Shown piece after piece: positions 23,206 to 33,643 of a DNA stretch of 64,000 nucleotides (positions are counted from its first letter, which is position 1; every line of letters begins with the position of its first letter). The translations under genes and the position numbers were made by a program. Where the stretch lies: contig NC_090746.1 of NCBI RefSeq assembly GCF_036898095.1, forward strand, positions 104,722,331-104,786,330. Direction: 5' to 3'. The notes under the pieces were generated by a model. The model was not told the DNA's origin. It saw only the letters and a program-made list of their open reading frames with translations, and did not search any database. This stretch comes from Palaemon carinicauda (Eukaryota > Arthropoda > Malacostraca > Decapoda > Palaemonidae).

Positions 23206-23828
23206 AATACATGCTTAATGAGACTAACTTCACTAAACCCCGGGTATTCACTCAACCTGTTAGGGATCTAGAATAGACTGGCTACTACGCCTCACCATTG
23301 TATGCATTACTCTCTAAGTGCCTCATAAGATCCAGGATTGAGCACAATTTTGAACTCTCTTCTAGAAGAAACTTTATGCGTGTGGGAGCTAAAACACACA
23401 CCCTAACGTGTGCACTCTCCATCCCACATACAATTCATGACTGGGAGGTCTACCCTCAATCCCATTATGGATCAAGATCACCCAGAGTAGTTTCTTTTGC
23501 TGACAATTATCCATTGTCTATGATAGAATTTGGGTCGACCTCACAATCACTCTCTCTCTCTCTCCTCCATGGCAATACTGGTAACCTTATCAACAATAAT
23601 ACTCCTAAAGAATGAGGTTGATATAAAAGCACTAACTTCATATTATAGTCTACATGGCTGCTACTATAGTTTTTTTTATTGTTTTTTCACTAACTGTTCT
23701 TCCTTCAGATATTTTGTTGAAGACCATCCTCAATAGTGACTCTTATGTATCAAATTAATTATCAGGAATCAGGTTATGACTTGGAGGTGAAGAACATTTG
23801 TAGTAAAGATATTTTACTTTTCTTTCAG
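23206..23828. other. Right flank of E2; probable continuation of the older repeat zone
   Basis: Positions 23206-23560 keep the moderate GC of the 13.7-16.4 kb zone and have no intact frame. From 23600 the sequence becomes AT-rich. A pyrimidine-rich tract (TATTTTACTTTTCTTTCAG) ends at 23828 and forms a strong 3' splice site. Confidence 0.4.
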
Positions 23829-24112
23829 ATGCGTTTATTTACTTGCACATTTGAAATCCAAAAGCTGAAGCCAGCAAACAAAAACCTTTCAAGTGGGCAA
23901 CCTGATTCCCCAGATGATATGGGATGGAGATGGAATCTAAAAGATCACTGAAGGCACAGGATTCAGTTATTCATATCTGAGCCAAAGCTGATAAACAGAG
24001 ATGGAGGCTGTAAGATTCAACTCACATCAGTTTAAAGATAAGTTAAAATTTTCATTGAAGTTTTTGTTTTCACAAGTTTACATCTTAGTTAGGTAACAGA
24101 GTATGTAATAAA
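23829..24112 (+). CDS. Candidate terminal exon of a host gene
   Basis: After the acceptor CAG at 23826-23828, one frame reads MRLFTCTFEIQKLKPANK and continues for 40 codons to TGA at 23949-23951. A canonical AATAAA follows at 24107-24112, about 155 bp past the stop, a normal 3' UTR length. The peptide is not recognised. The frame is uncertain: if this exon were joined directly to the exon ending at 2961 (phase 1) it would read only eight residues to a TGA, so another exon or another gene is likely. Confidence 0.3.
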
Positions 24113-26841
24113 TATCTGTGAGAGGTAGCTTATGTAATAGTACAGTGTACAACATAGTGTTGAGCATATACTATCTGAAAAAAATTTTCAGTATCACAGA
24201 AATTCTCTTGAAAGTGAGACTCTTCTCAAATAATTTTTTTAGGTGAAATGGTCATAGATTTTGTCATTAATTTACTTTATTAGTTTTATGTATGTATGTA
24301 TGTATGTATAATAATGGACCATTACAGATATACAGATATATCTCAAAATGTAAATTCTCAAAAAGTGTTATCAGCTCTTCATTTACTAATATGAGATAGA
24401 ATTGTTTTCTTTCATGGGTCATAGATTTTTAAACAATCGACCATAATACCATAGAATGCCATACTACTTGTCGAATAATTAATAATCTTAATATGGCCAT
24501 CCTTGAAATACATAATATTTTAGCACCCCCCCCCAAAAAAAAAATATAATATTGATTGTTTGTAAGTCTAGTATTTAACTTCCCATACGCCCAAAAGTTA
24601 TTCATAAACTAATTTGACCTGGGACCCCTTGTTTGATGTTTGAGGCGATTCCAGATGCTTGATTACTATAACAGAGTATATTTTATTGATAATACAATTT
24701 TCCTTCTAGCACTGAAATATAACTATTTTATCAAGAGAAAAACTGGACTTCCAGGTTCAATGGAAAATAACACAAATTATATGTAAATGATGTTTAACAT
24801 AAAGGTTATGATTTTACTCAACACCGACTGTTTAAATTGTATCATATAGAGAAGGTTTAAATGGAAATTATTTAGTCTCCATTTAAAGATTTAAAAGTAC
24901 AAATTTTCCTTGTTCCATGTCTAAGATACAATTAGAAACGGGCACATATGCGATCTATGAGGTAAAATCTTGCAATTAGGAATTTTGAAGTTTGAAAGTA
25001 TGTACATGAAGGTCACATAAATAAATTAGATGAATATTCAAATTTAACATCTGTATATCTTAGATCTTTTGTAAATTGAACATTTCACTAGTTTATGTTA
25101 GCTAATTAGAAAAAAGAAGAATAATAGGTGATATAATGATCCATTAATCTATATTTATAAATTAGTCACTTCAATATTCAGTCTTGAGTTTTTCAATATT
25201 CTCATTGTTACTCCTTCATTTACTAGAGACGTTCCTTATAATTTATAGACAGTTTTCTGCATAGTATTATTAATACCCCAATTTTCACCTGTTAAAGCTA
25301 ATTTCTAACTAAAGACTATTTCTAGAAAACTTAGGAATCAAATTTGTTTCGCTTGTATACAATATAAATTGTTTCTTTAGATCACATGATAAATCATTTT
25401 ATAAACCGAATATACCGGAAGCACGTCTGCTTGTTTCTACTTATTTTCATGAAAGAATTAGTATGAAAAGCAAAAAGATTTTTTTTTATAATTACATCTA
25501 ATAGCAATTTTTATATATATATATCATATGTTTCAGTTTGCCCATCAAAGCTTCTAATATGTCCTAAATTGTAAGAGGAGTTATTCATGAAATCCTATTT
25601 TCAGGCTACAGTTGGTCCCTTGCTTCAAATTAAAAAATGACGTGACAGATACAATGGTGATATCCATTAATCACCAGAAAGCTTCTATTCTACGACGTAA
25701 TTGGAATTCAGGATCTGTGACTTCAAGACAAAAAATACACGCCATGGTTGTAGGTGTGGGGAGAATTGATCATTTTTAAAATTCTCATGTAGATCTGTTT
25801 ACACTGAAGCTCTAAGTAGACTGCCTTGATATTGCCCAATTAATCTGTTAAAGCCAGTTGTTAGAATTCAATTCTGGTGCTAATATTTTTATATAAATCC
25901 AAAAATCTGTTGCTATCTTAACTTTCACAAATGCTACTATCAATTTTTTTATGAAAAAGTCAACAAAGAGAAAAGCTTAAATTCAAGTTATAAGTACTTT
26001 ATTCGCAGCTTGAAATATCATAAACTCACCACTTAAACACTTTGATGACCATCTCAGTTTTTTGCTAACTTGTGTCCTACTAAATTTACTAGAAGTCTCT
26101 ATATAAAATCTCGCTCTCAGTATGTTGTCATCAATTGAAAATTTTACTTATGATATTTTTTCATCTTAGTCATGCAAGGTATAAGAATTTTGGAGTTGTT
26201 AGGTGTATAGGAAAAGGTTATATAATTTTGATTTGACCACAATGCTTGTATGTTTGTCATTCTTCTAAGCACCAGTGGGATAACGTTTATATGCTACCTG
26301 AATTTGTACTTCTGGATAATTAATAGCTTTAATTTCCATATAACATTTGAAGTGATACAAACACTTGATCGTAGTACTATTATAAATCAGAAAACATATA
26401 AGCCAAAATTTTTGCTACCAATATTAAATGGCTGATTTTTCACAAACAAGCATTGTGGTTTTAGTTAAATTTTGTCTTCTGTTAACGTAAGTGACGTTAA
26501 AAATATTCAATCCTATTGTATGATACGATGGATGTTTTGAAAACGATGTATTACCACAAGTCCATATATTTAATCTTAACTTTATTTGATATATTTTTGT
26601 GACAAAGTCCAACTGATGACAAGTTTTTCAATCAGGTGACCTCAAAGATCAACTGATGACCAGTTTCTCATTCAGGTGACCTCAAAGTTCAACTGATGAG
26701 CAGTTTTTCAATCAGTCGAGGTCCTACTGGCTGAAGATCTTTTTATCTATTCGATGTTTTCTATTCTCCATCGCATTTCTACGATACTGTGCTCATAGTA
26801 GCACCTGTGGATATTACTTTACTTACTTCTGAATTCCCCCT
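24113..26841. other. AT-rich non-coding stretch
   Basis: No gene is seen. It contains a short (TATG)n run at about 24289-24308, a C/A homopolymer at about 24526-24543, and at about 26607-26720 a 45-bp unit (AACTGATGA..CAGTTT..CAATCAG) in nearly three tandem copies, just upstream of E3. Confidence 0.6.
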
Positions 26842-26855
26842 TTTTCAATATTAAT

Positions 26856-27012
26856 CTTACCCGATAATCATGTAGCTGTCAACTCTGTTGCCGACAGAAA
26901 TCTACGGTAGGGATACGCCAGCGATCGCTATACAGGTGGGGGTGAACACCACAGCGCCATCTGTGGTCAGGTACTCTAGTACTTCTTGTCAACACCACCT
27001 CAATTTTTCCTC
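26856..27012 (+). repeat. E3 left terminal inverted repeat
   Basis: A 157-bp segment from CTTACCCGATAATC to TTTTTCCTC. It is the reverse complement of 33446-33603 with essentially a one-base length difference in a T run. Confidence 0.92.
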
Positions 27013-28188
27013 TGTCGTGCCTCCGGCTAGACCTACATGGATAGCTGTTGATTCTGGAGTTATTGCTCACGATTTGGTGATGTATTTGCTCTAGAGTTTA
27101 GCCTTCGCTATTCAGGAAGCTTTATCATTAGCTTAGCAAGTTTTTGGAATTAATTTGATTTAATTTTTTATTTAATTTTGGTACGAAGAGAGTATGAACT
27201 CTCTTTCACTTTTAAATGGCCGACCCTTCCCTTAGACGGAAGTGTTGGTGTCGAAGAGAGTATAGACTCTCTTAATTTTGCTTAACAAAGTTATAGATTT
27301 ATTTTATATCTCTCCGCCTTTTATAGGCCTCTTTGATTAACTTCCTTTTATTATAAACTTATTAAAATTAATTTTTATATTTGTTTATATTCGACCTTTC
27401 CTAATAGTAGGCGGTCTTTTCTTGGAACCGAAGTTAATTAACTTTGAGCCCGTCATTTCGTTTTTACCTGTTAACATATTATGCCATTTTAATGTTTTTG
27501 AAAGAATTTCTTTGATAGTCTTTTACTGTTTTCAAAGTTGAACTAACGTTTTGTTTTGTCTCTGCAGTTGTTGACGTTCAGAACGTTCAACTTGCGCTCT
27601 ATCGTTACGATAGAGAGAGAGTCTATCACGGTGTCACGTTGCAGTAAGAGTAAACCGATTCTAGCGTTTTGTTCATTCTTTCTTAGCTTAAATGGTTCTA
27701 TTCTAATAAAGGAAATTTTTATTTGGGAAACCTTTCAGTTTTTTTCCTTTAACAATAATATGTTTTAACGATATATATAATTGGGCTCTTCTCTCAGATG
27801 CTAAGTCAAGAGAGAGAGAGAGAGAGATATAGAGACGGAGGGAGAGAGAGGAGGATAAACGTTTCGTTCAAGCGGGTAACGTTGTTATCGTTTTTGCTCT
27901 TCTCCCTAGTCTCTTTAGGGGAAGAAGGTAAACGTTTCTAGAGTTTTATTCTTGTTCTCAGACTTTATGCGGTGAGAGATTTTAAACGTAGTTTATTTGA
28001 TCTAGTGTTTAATCTCTTTTCCAGCCACTGAATTATTTATCTTTCATTATGTTTTTCTGTTACATTGTAATACTGTTTTCGCAATTACTAACTTTTAATG
28101 AAGAATAGAATTGCGTGTTTCGGGTACAAACCACTTAAAGTTTCGAGTTCAGTGAAATAAGTGCAAACAGAAAATCAAAAGTGATAAA
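27013..28188 (+). other. E3 5' untranslated leader
   Basis: About 1.2 kb of AT-rich sequence between terminus and gag. It includes a repeated GAAGAGAGTAT..ACTCTC motif (about 27186 and 27254) and a GA-rich block at about 27811-27855. No open frame is supported. The promoter should be in or near this region, but no motif identifies it. Confidence 0.5.
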
Positions 28189-30640
28189 GTGATAAGCGCA
28201 AAGTGTTACAGTGTTGCGTTCGAGGGTTCGTCTGTTCGTGCCAGTTGTTCGCCTAGTCTGGGACCTCTTACAAGCTCCCAAGCCCAGGGGAGAAGTAATG
28301 TCGAAGGACTTATGGGTTCAGCAGGCCTTGATCGACGAACAGACGTTTCCCTCCGTGGTTTCGGGTGTAACCTACTCACGTAGCCGACGTGATCACCCCA
28401 CCCACACAAAGACGAGAGAGCCCATTTATTCCTCGTCTGCGGAAGAGGTTTCTCGCAGAAACCATGGACCAAATCTTGCAGCTTTTAAGTGCAAGTCGGT
28501 CCCTTCCGCGCAAGTCCAACTCCTAGGTGGTGCCATTAGCACTGGGTCAGTTCGGACTTGCTGCAGTACGACAACTGCACACCTCCCAGAGAGGCACGGT
28601 GGTATCGCAACAGACAGTAACTCCGTCTGTTGCCGCACCAGCTGTTTTAGACCCTCAGTTTCAACGGACAGTAGCTCCGTTTGTTGTTGTCTTTCTCTAA
28701 CTCTAGTGGTCTATGCTGCTGACAATGCAGTCGCAGCTTGCGGTGTTGATGCGGGAGTTTCAGGCAGAGAAGGTTAATACACCTCCTCCTGCGAGCGCTC
28801 CTCCTCCTCTGCGCAGTACAATCTGCCAGACGTATGAGGTTGAGGTTCCTCAAGCTACCTCTATGCGTGAGCTGCCGCGTTGGGAGTTGCCAGATACCAG
28901 CGCTGTGCAGCAACCTCCACTTTCCTTGAGGTAGGAGCCTCTTACCACGCAGCAACCTCCTCAACAATGGGGGCAGGAGCCTTATGCCTTACAACCTCCT
29001 CTACCCTTGAGGCAGGAGTATCTTGCATTACAACCATCCTCGAGGCAGCTACCTCTTGCGGTGCGACAACCTCCACCATCCTCGAGGCAGCAACCTCAAC
29101 TCCACCTCTGCGCAGTCCACCCTGCCAGACGTATGAGGTTGAGGTTCCTCAACCTACCTCCACGCGTGAGCTGCCGCACTGGGAGTTGCCAGATACCAGC
29201 GCTATGCAGCAACCTCTTGCGTTGCGGCAACCTCCACCATCCTTGAGGCAGCAACCTCAACTCTTGCGGCAGCCACCTCCACCATCCTTGAGGCAGCAAC
29301 CTCAACTCTTGCGGCAGCCACCTCCACTCTTGAGGCAAGAACCTCAACTCTTGAATGGGCTCTCGTGGCATGGTTGGTTTCGACCTGGCCTTTCATTAGA
29401 AGGGGCTAGCGTTCGATCCCAAGTATGAGGTAGAAATTTATTTCTATTTGAACACGATGTTGTGTTGATATTTATCCATATTGACTCATTAGGGGTAATT
29501 TGAATGAATTACTACCAATTGTGTCACGTGGTGGCCCGGGGAAATCTGGTAAAACTCGCTGGTACAGAGACTGATGTCTCACCAGGTAAATCCTCGGACA
29601 GCTAGATTAGTGTCAGGTTCAGATTTCTTTAAAAAATCCTCCTCTACCCATCAGGCAGCCTCATGCTTATGAGGAGCCTCATGCTATGCGGCATCCTCCT
29701 CAAACCATGAGGCAAAAGCCTCATGCTATGCGAACCACCTCAACCCATGAGGCAGGAGCCTCATACTATGCGGCATCCTCCTCAACGCATGCGGCATAAG
29801 CCTCATCCCTTGCAGCTTGAGCCTCATCCCATGCAGCATGAGTCTCATACCATGCAGCATGAGTCTCATACCATGCAGCATGAGCCTCATCCCATGCAGC
29901 ATGAGCCTCATCCCATGCAGCATGAGCCTCATCCCATGCAGCATAAGCCGCACGCCATGCAACATGCTCTGCTTACCTTACAGCATGCTCTACATACAGC
30001 ATGCTCTGCATACCTTACCGCATGCTTCTCAGTCACACATCTTTGGTTGTTGCCAACTCACTAGACTGTCAAGCAGTTTCATAACGTTGCCTTCTAGTCT
30101 GCTGCTTTTGCACCAGTGAAACCCTCACTGAGAGAACTTAGCTTTTCTCGGATATGGTTCCTGTAGATGAGAAAGTGCTATTCTCCCTCCTTCTGATTTT
30201 CCCTTGAGGACTCTGTCATTTGGAGAGGAGCCTTTAGCTGCTTAGCCTCCTATGGACTTTTATTTAAGCATAGCATGCTTCCAGGGAGGGTAATGGTTCC
30301 ACTTCAGTCGCTATCCCCGTCTGTTACCACACCTGCTCCCATAGACCTTGAGCTGTGTTGCAAGACATGCAGTCCAAGCTTAGTCCTTGTTAGAGGATTT
30401 TTTGTTTACGGAGTCAGTGTGTCACTGGGAAGACGTTCAACAACCAGCAGAAGTGTCTTGTTGTGACGCAGTGCGGCAACCTCAGCAACCCGATAAGGAG
30501 TTGTCTGTACGACCCAGACAGTCTAGACAGCTTCGGGTTGTCACTGTACTTCCTCGCTTCCCCATGGTTGACAGTTCACAGACTGTGCAGCAGTACCATG
30601 ATCTTGTGTCCGGCTCCGTCAGACGACTAGCTTTTAAGAG
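28189..30640 (+). pseudogene. gag: E3 Gag-like remnant with Pro/Gln and Met-Gln-His-Glu repeats
   Basis: The N-terminal Cys module is not found. A segment at 28211-28440 is similar at DNA level to E2 gag (17225-17350). MQSQLAVLMREFQAEK (about 28716) corresponds to the coiled segment of E2. It is followed by Pro/Gln/Leu-rich repeats, including a 120-bp duplication (28796-28920 and 29097-29218) and a 45-bp unit (29230-29350), and by a run of 21-bp units encoding MQHEPHP-like heptapeptides (29640-30030). Frames shift repeatedly. The structured C-terminal half seen in E1 and E2 is missing, so deletion removed it together with the RT core. Confidence 0.7.
29640..30030 (+). repeat. 21-bp tandem repeat (ATGCAGCATGAGCCTCATCCC)
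   Basis: At least eight near-identical 21-bp units between about 29815 and 29960, with looser related units either side. The period is a multiple of three, so all frames stay open on both strands and produce artefactual open frames. Confidence 0.85.
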
Positions 30641-30659
30641 CTCCCACAAGTCGTCGCTG

Positions 30660-31770
30660 TCTGGAGATTCTCAGATGGACTATGGATCTGACCAAGGAAC
30701 TGGGCCTCCTGGTCAATTTTGAGGAGTCCCAGCTCGTCCCATCCCAGACCATTGTCTACCTGAGTATGGATCTTCAGAGTCGAGCTTTTCGGGCTTTTCC
30801 ATCGACCCCAAAGATATACTAAGCCCTAGATTGCATCCAGAGCATGCTGAGAAGGAACCGATGCTCAGTCAGGTAGTGGATGAGTCTAACAGGGACACTT
30901 TCATCGCTGGCACTGTTCATCGAGTTAGGGAGACCCCACCTCCCCCCCTTCAGTATCATCTAGCGGCTCACTGGATAAAGGACATGACGCTAGAGATGAT
31001 CTCAGTTCCTGTTTCCGTGGTGAAAGAACAGCTTTCTTCTCAAGGAAGTCTACCTTTGGCTGTTCAGAAACCCGACCACCGTCTCTTCTCTGACGCATCA
31101 GACACGGGCTGGGGTGCGACTTTGGACGGACAGGAATGCTCGGGAACATGGAATCAGGAGCTAAGGACACTTCACATCTATTGCAAGGAGCTGTTGGCGG
31201 TTCATCTGACCTTGATAAACTTCAAGTCCCTCCAGCTTAACAAGGTGGTGGAGGTGGACTCTGACAACACCACAGCCTTGGCTTACATCTTCAAGCAGGG
31301 AGGGACTCATTCGTGGAAGTTGTTCTAGATCGCAAGGGACCTCCTCATCTGGTTAAAAGATCGAAAGCTCACGCTGGTAACGAGGTTCATTCAGGGCGAT
31401 ATGAATGTCATGGCAGATCGCCTTAGCCGGAAGGGTCAGGTCATCCCCACAGAGTGGACCCTTCACAAGAATGTTTGCAGCAGACTTTGGGCCCTGTGGG
31501 GTCAGCCAACCATAGATCTGTTCGCTACCTCGATAACCTAGAGGCTCCCGTTGTATTGTTCTCCGATTCCAGACCCAGCAGCAGTTCACGTGGATGCTTT
31601 TCTGCTGGATTGGTCCCATCTCGACCTGTATGCATTCCCGCCGTTCAAGATTGTCAACAGGGTACTTCAGAAGTTCGCCTCTCGCAAAGGGACACGGCTG
31701 ACGTTGGTTGGCTCCGCTCTGGCCCGCGAGAGAATGGTTCATAGAGGTACTGCAATGGCTGGTCGACATT
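30660..31770 (+). pseudogene. pol: E3 RT thumb remnant, RNase H and Dam-like region
   Basis: It begins within the RT thumb (MDLTKELGLLVNFEESQLV, SQTIVYLSMDLQSRAFRAFP). RNase H follows with LFSDASDTGWGATL, KELLAVHL, SDNTTALAY and ADRLSRK. The Dam-like region has TIDLFAT, YAFPPFK and, in another frame, APLWPAREWF. Stops near 30719, 30820, 31326 and 31540 and a frameshift near 31710 inactivate it. RT motifs A to C are not present. Confidence 0.85.
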
Positions 31771-31799
31771 CCCAGGACTCTTCCTCTAGGAGTGGACCT

Positions 31800-32925
31800 T
31801 CTACGTCTACCTCACGTAAAAAAGGTACATCCAAACCTCCACGCTCTTCGTCTGACTGCCTTCAGACTTTCGAAAGACTCTCAAGAGCTAGGGGCTTTTC
31901 GAAGGAGGCAGCCAGAGCGAGTGCCAGAGCAAGGAGGACATCCACTCTCAGAGTCTATCAGTCTAAAGGGGAAGTCTTCCGAAGCTGGTACAAAGCCAAT
32001 GCAGTTTCCTCATCCAGTACCACTGTAACCCAGATTGCTGACTTCCTGTTACATCTAAGGAACGTAAGATCCCTTTCAGCTCCTACGATTAAGGGTTACA
32101 GAAGTATGTTGGCAGCGGTCTTCCGCCACAGAGGCTTGGATCTTTCCACCAACAAAGATCTACAGGACCTCCTTAGGTCTTTTAAGACCTCAAAGGAACG
32201 TCGGTTGTCCACTCCAGGCTGGAATCTAGACGTGGTCCTAAGGTTCCTTATGTCATCAAGATTTGAACCTCTCCAATCAGCCTCTTTTAAGGACCTCACA
32301 TTAAAAACTTTTTTCCTCGTGTGCTTGACAACAGCTAAAAGAGTAAGTGAGATCCACGCCTTCAGCAGGAACATAGTTTTCACATCTGAAACGGCTACAT
32401 GTTCCTTGCAGCTCGGTTTTTTGCTAAAACGAGCTTCCTTCACGTCCTTGGCCTAAGTCGTTCGAGATCCCAAGCCTGTCCAACTTGGTGGGGGACGAAC
32501 TGGAGAGAGTACTTTGCCCAGTTAGAACTCTTAGGTACTATCTAAAAAGGTCATAACCTTTACGAGGACAATCAGAAGCCTTATGGTGGGCTATCAAGAA
32601 GCCTTCTCTTCCAAGGTCTAAGAACTCAGTTTCTTACCTATTCAGGCTCCTGATTAGGGAAGCACATTCTCATCTGAAGGAAGAAGACCTTGCTTTACTG
32701 AAGGTAAGGACACATGAAGTGAGAGCTGTGGCTACTTCAGTGGCCCTCAAACAGAACCGTTCTCTGCAGAGTGTTTTGGATGCAACCTATTGGAGAAGCA
32801 AGTCAGTGTTCGCATCATTCTATCTCAAAGATGTCCAGTCTCTTTACGAGAACTGCTACACCCTGGGACCATTCGTAGCAACGAATGCAGTAGTAGGCGG
32901 GGGCTCAGCCACTACATTCCCATAA
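31800..32925 (+). pseudogene. E3 tyrosine recombinase (frameshifted)
   Basis: N-terminal and central parts are intact in the 301-codon frame ending at 32456: LSRARGFSKEAARAS, VTQIADFLLHLRN, TIKGYRSMLAAVFRHRGL, LTTAKRVSEIHAF. After a frameshift near 32440 and a stop near 32553 the C-terminal part reads LLIREAHSHLKEEDLALLK, THEVRAVATS (HxxR) and YWRSKSVFASFYLKD (Trp and Tyr), ending GGGSATTFP. All catalytic residues are identifiable. In this copy the upstream Dam-like frame runs directly into the YR frame because of an indel near 31710. Confidence 0.88.
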
Positions 32926-33319
32926 TCCCATAACCTTTTTAACCTTTCTCTTGAATACTTTTTATGGGTTGTACGGTTGGCTAAGAAGCCTTCCACATCC
33001 TTGTTGATTTGGCGGGTGGTCAATTCTTTCTTGAGAAGCGCCGAGGTTAAAGGTTGTGATGAGGTCCTTTAGTATGGGTTGCAGCCCTTATACTTCAGCA
33101 CCTAAGAGTCGTTCAGCATCCTAAGAGGACCGCTACGCTCAGTAAGAAAGACGTACTTAATAAAGGCAGAGTAATGGTTCAAGTCGTCTTCCTTACCAGG
33201 TACTTATTTATTTTATGTTATTTTTGAATAACTAATAAAATAAAATACGGGATACTTAGCTTCTGTGTTAACATGTATGCTGGTCTCCACCCACCACCCT
33301 GGGTGTGAATCAGCTACAT

Positions 33320-33398
33320 GATTATCGGGTAAGATTAATATTGAAAAATGTTATTTTCATTAGTAAAATAAATTTTTGAATATACTTACCCGATAATC
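33320..33398 (+). repeat. E3 internal complementary region
   Basis: A 79-bp sequence starting GATTATCGGGTAAG and ending CTTACCCGATAATC. Its left part is the reverse complement of the left end and its right part that of the right end, with the two overlapping in a short A run. Confidence 0.92.
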
Positions 33399-33445
33399 AT
33401 GATTTAATTGACCCACCCTTCCTCCCCATAGAGAACCAGTGGACC

Positions 33446-33603
33446 GAGGAAAAAATTGAGGTGGTGTTGACAAGAAGTACTAGAGTACCTGACCACAGAT
33501 GGCGCTGTGGTGTTCACCCCCACCTGTATAGCGATCGCTGGCGTATCCCTACCGTAGATTTCTGTCGGCAACAGAGTTGACAGCTACATGATTATCGGGT
33601 AAG
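33446..33603 (+). repeat. E3 right terminal inverted repeat
   Basis: A 158-bp mirror of 26856-27012, ending GATTATCGGGTAAG. Confidence 0.92.
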
Positions 33604-33643
33604 TATATTCAAAAATTTATTTTACTAATGAAAATAACATTTT

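Larger units (their letters stand above)
26842..33643 (+). mobile_element. DIRS1-like retrotransposon E3 (RT core deleted)
   Basis: A 6.8-kb element: inverted repeats 26856-27012 and 33446-33603, decayed gag about 28189-30640, RT thumb plus RNase H and Dam-like region about 30660-31770, YR about 31800-32925, ICR 33320-33398. Termini are of the CTTACCCGATAATC type shared with E4. The ICR predicts ends near TTTTTCAATATTAATC (26842) and AAAATAACATTTT (33643). The catalytic RT core, including YLDDW, is absent, so this copy is a deletion derivative. Confidence 0.9.

Noticed and set aside
26856..33603. LTR retrotransposon with long terminal repeats
   Set aside because: The terminal copies are inverted, not direct, there is an ICR, and a tyrosine recombinase replaces the DDE integrase.
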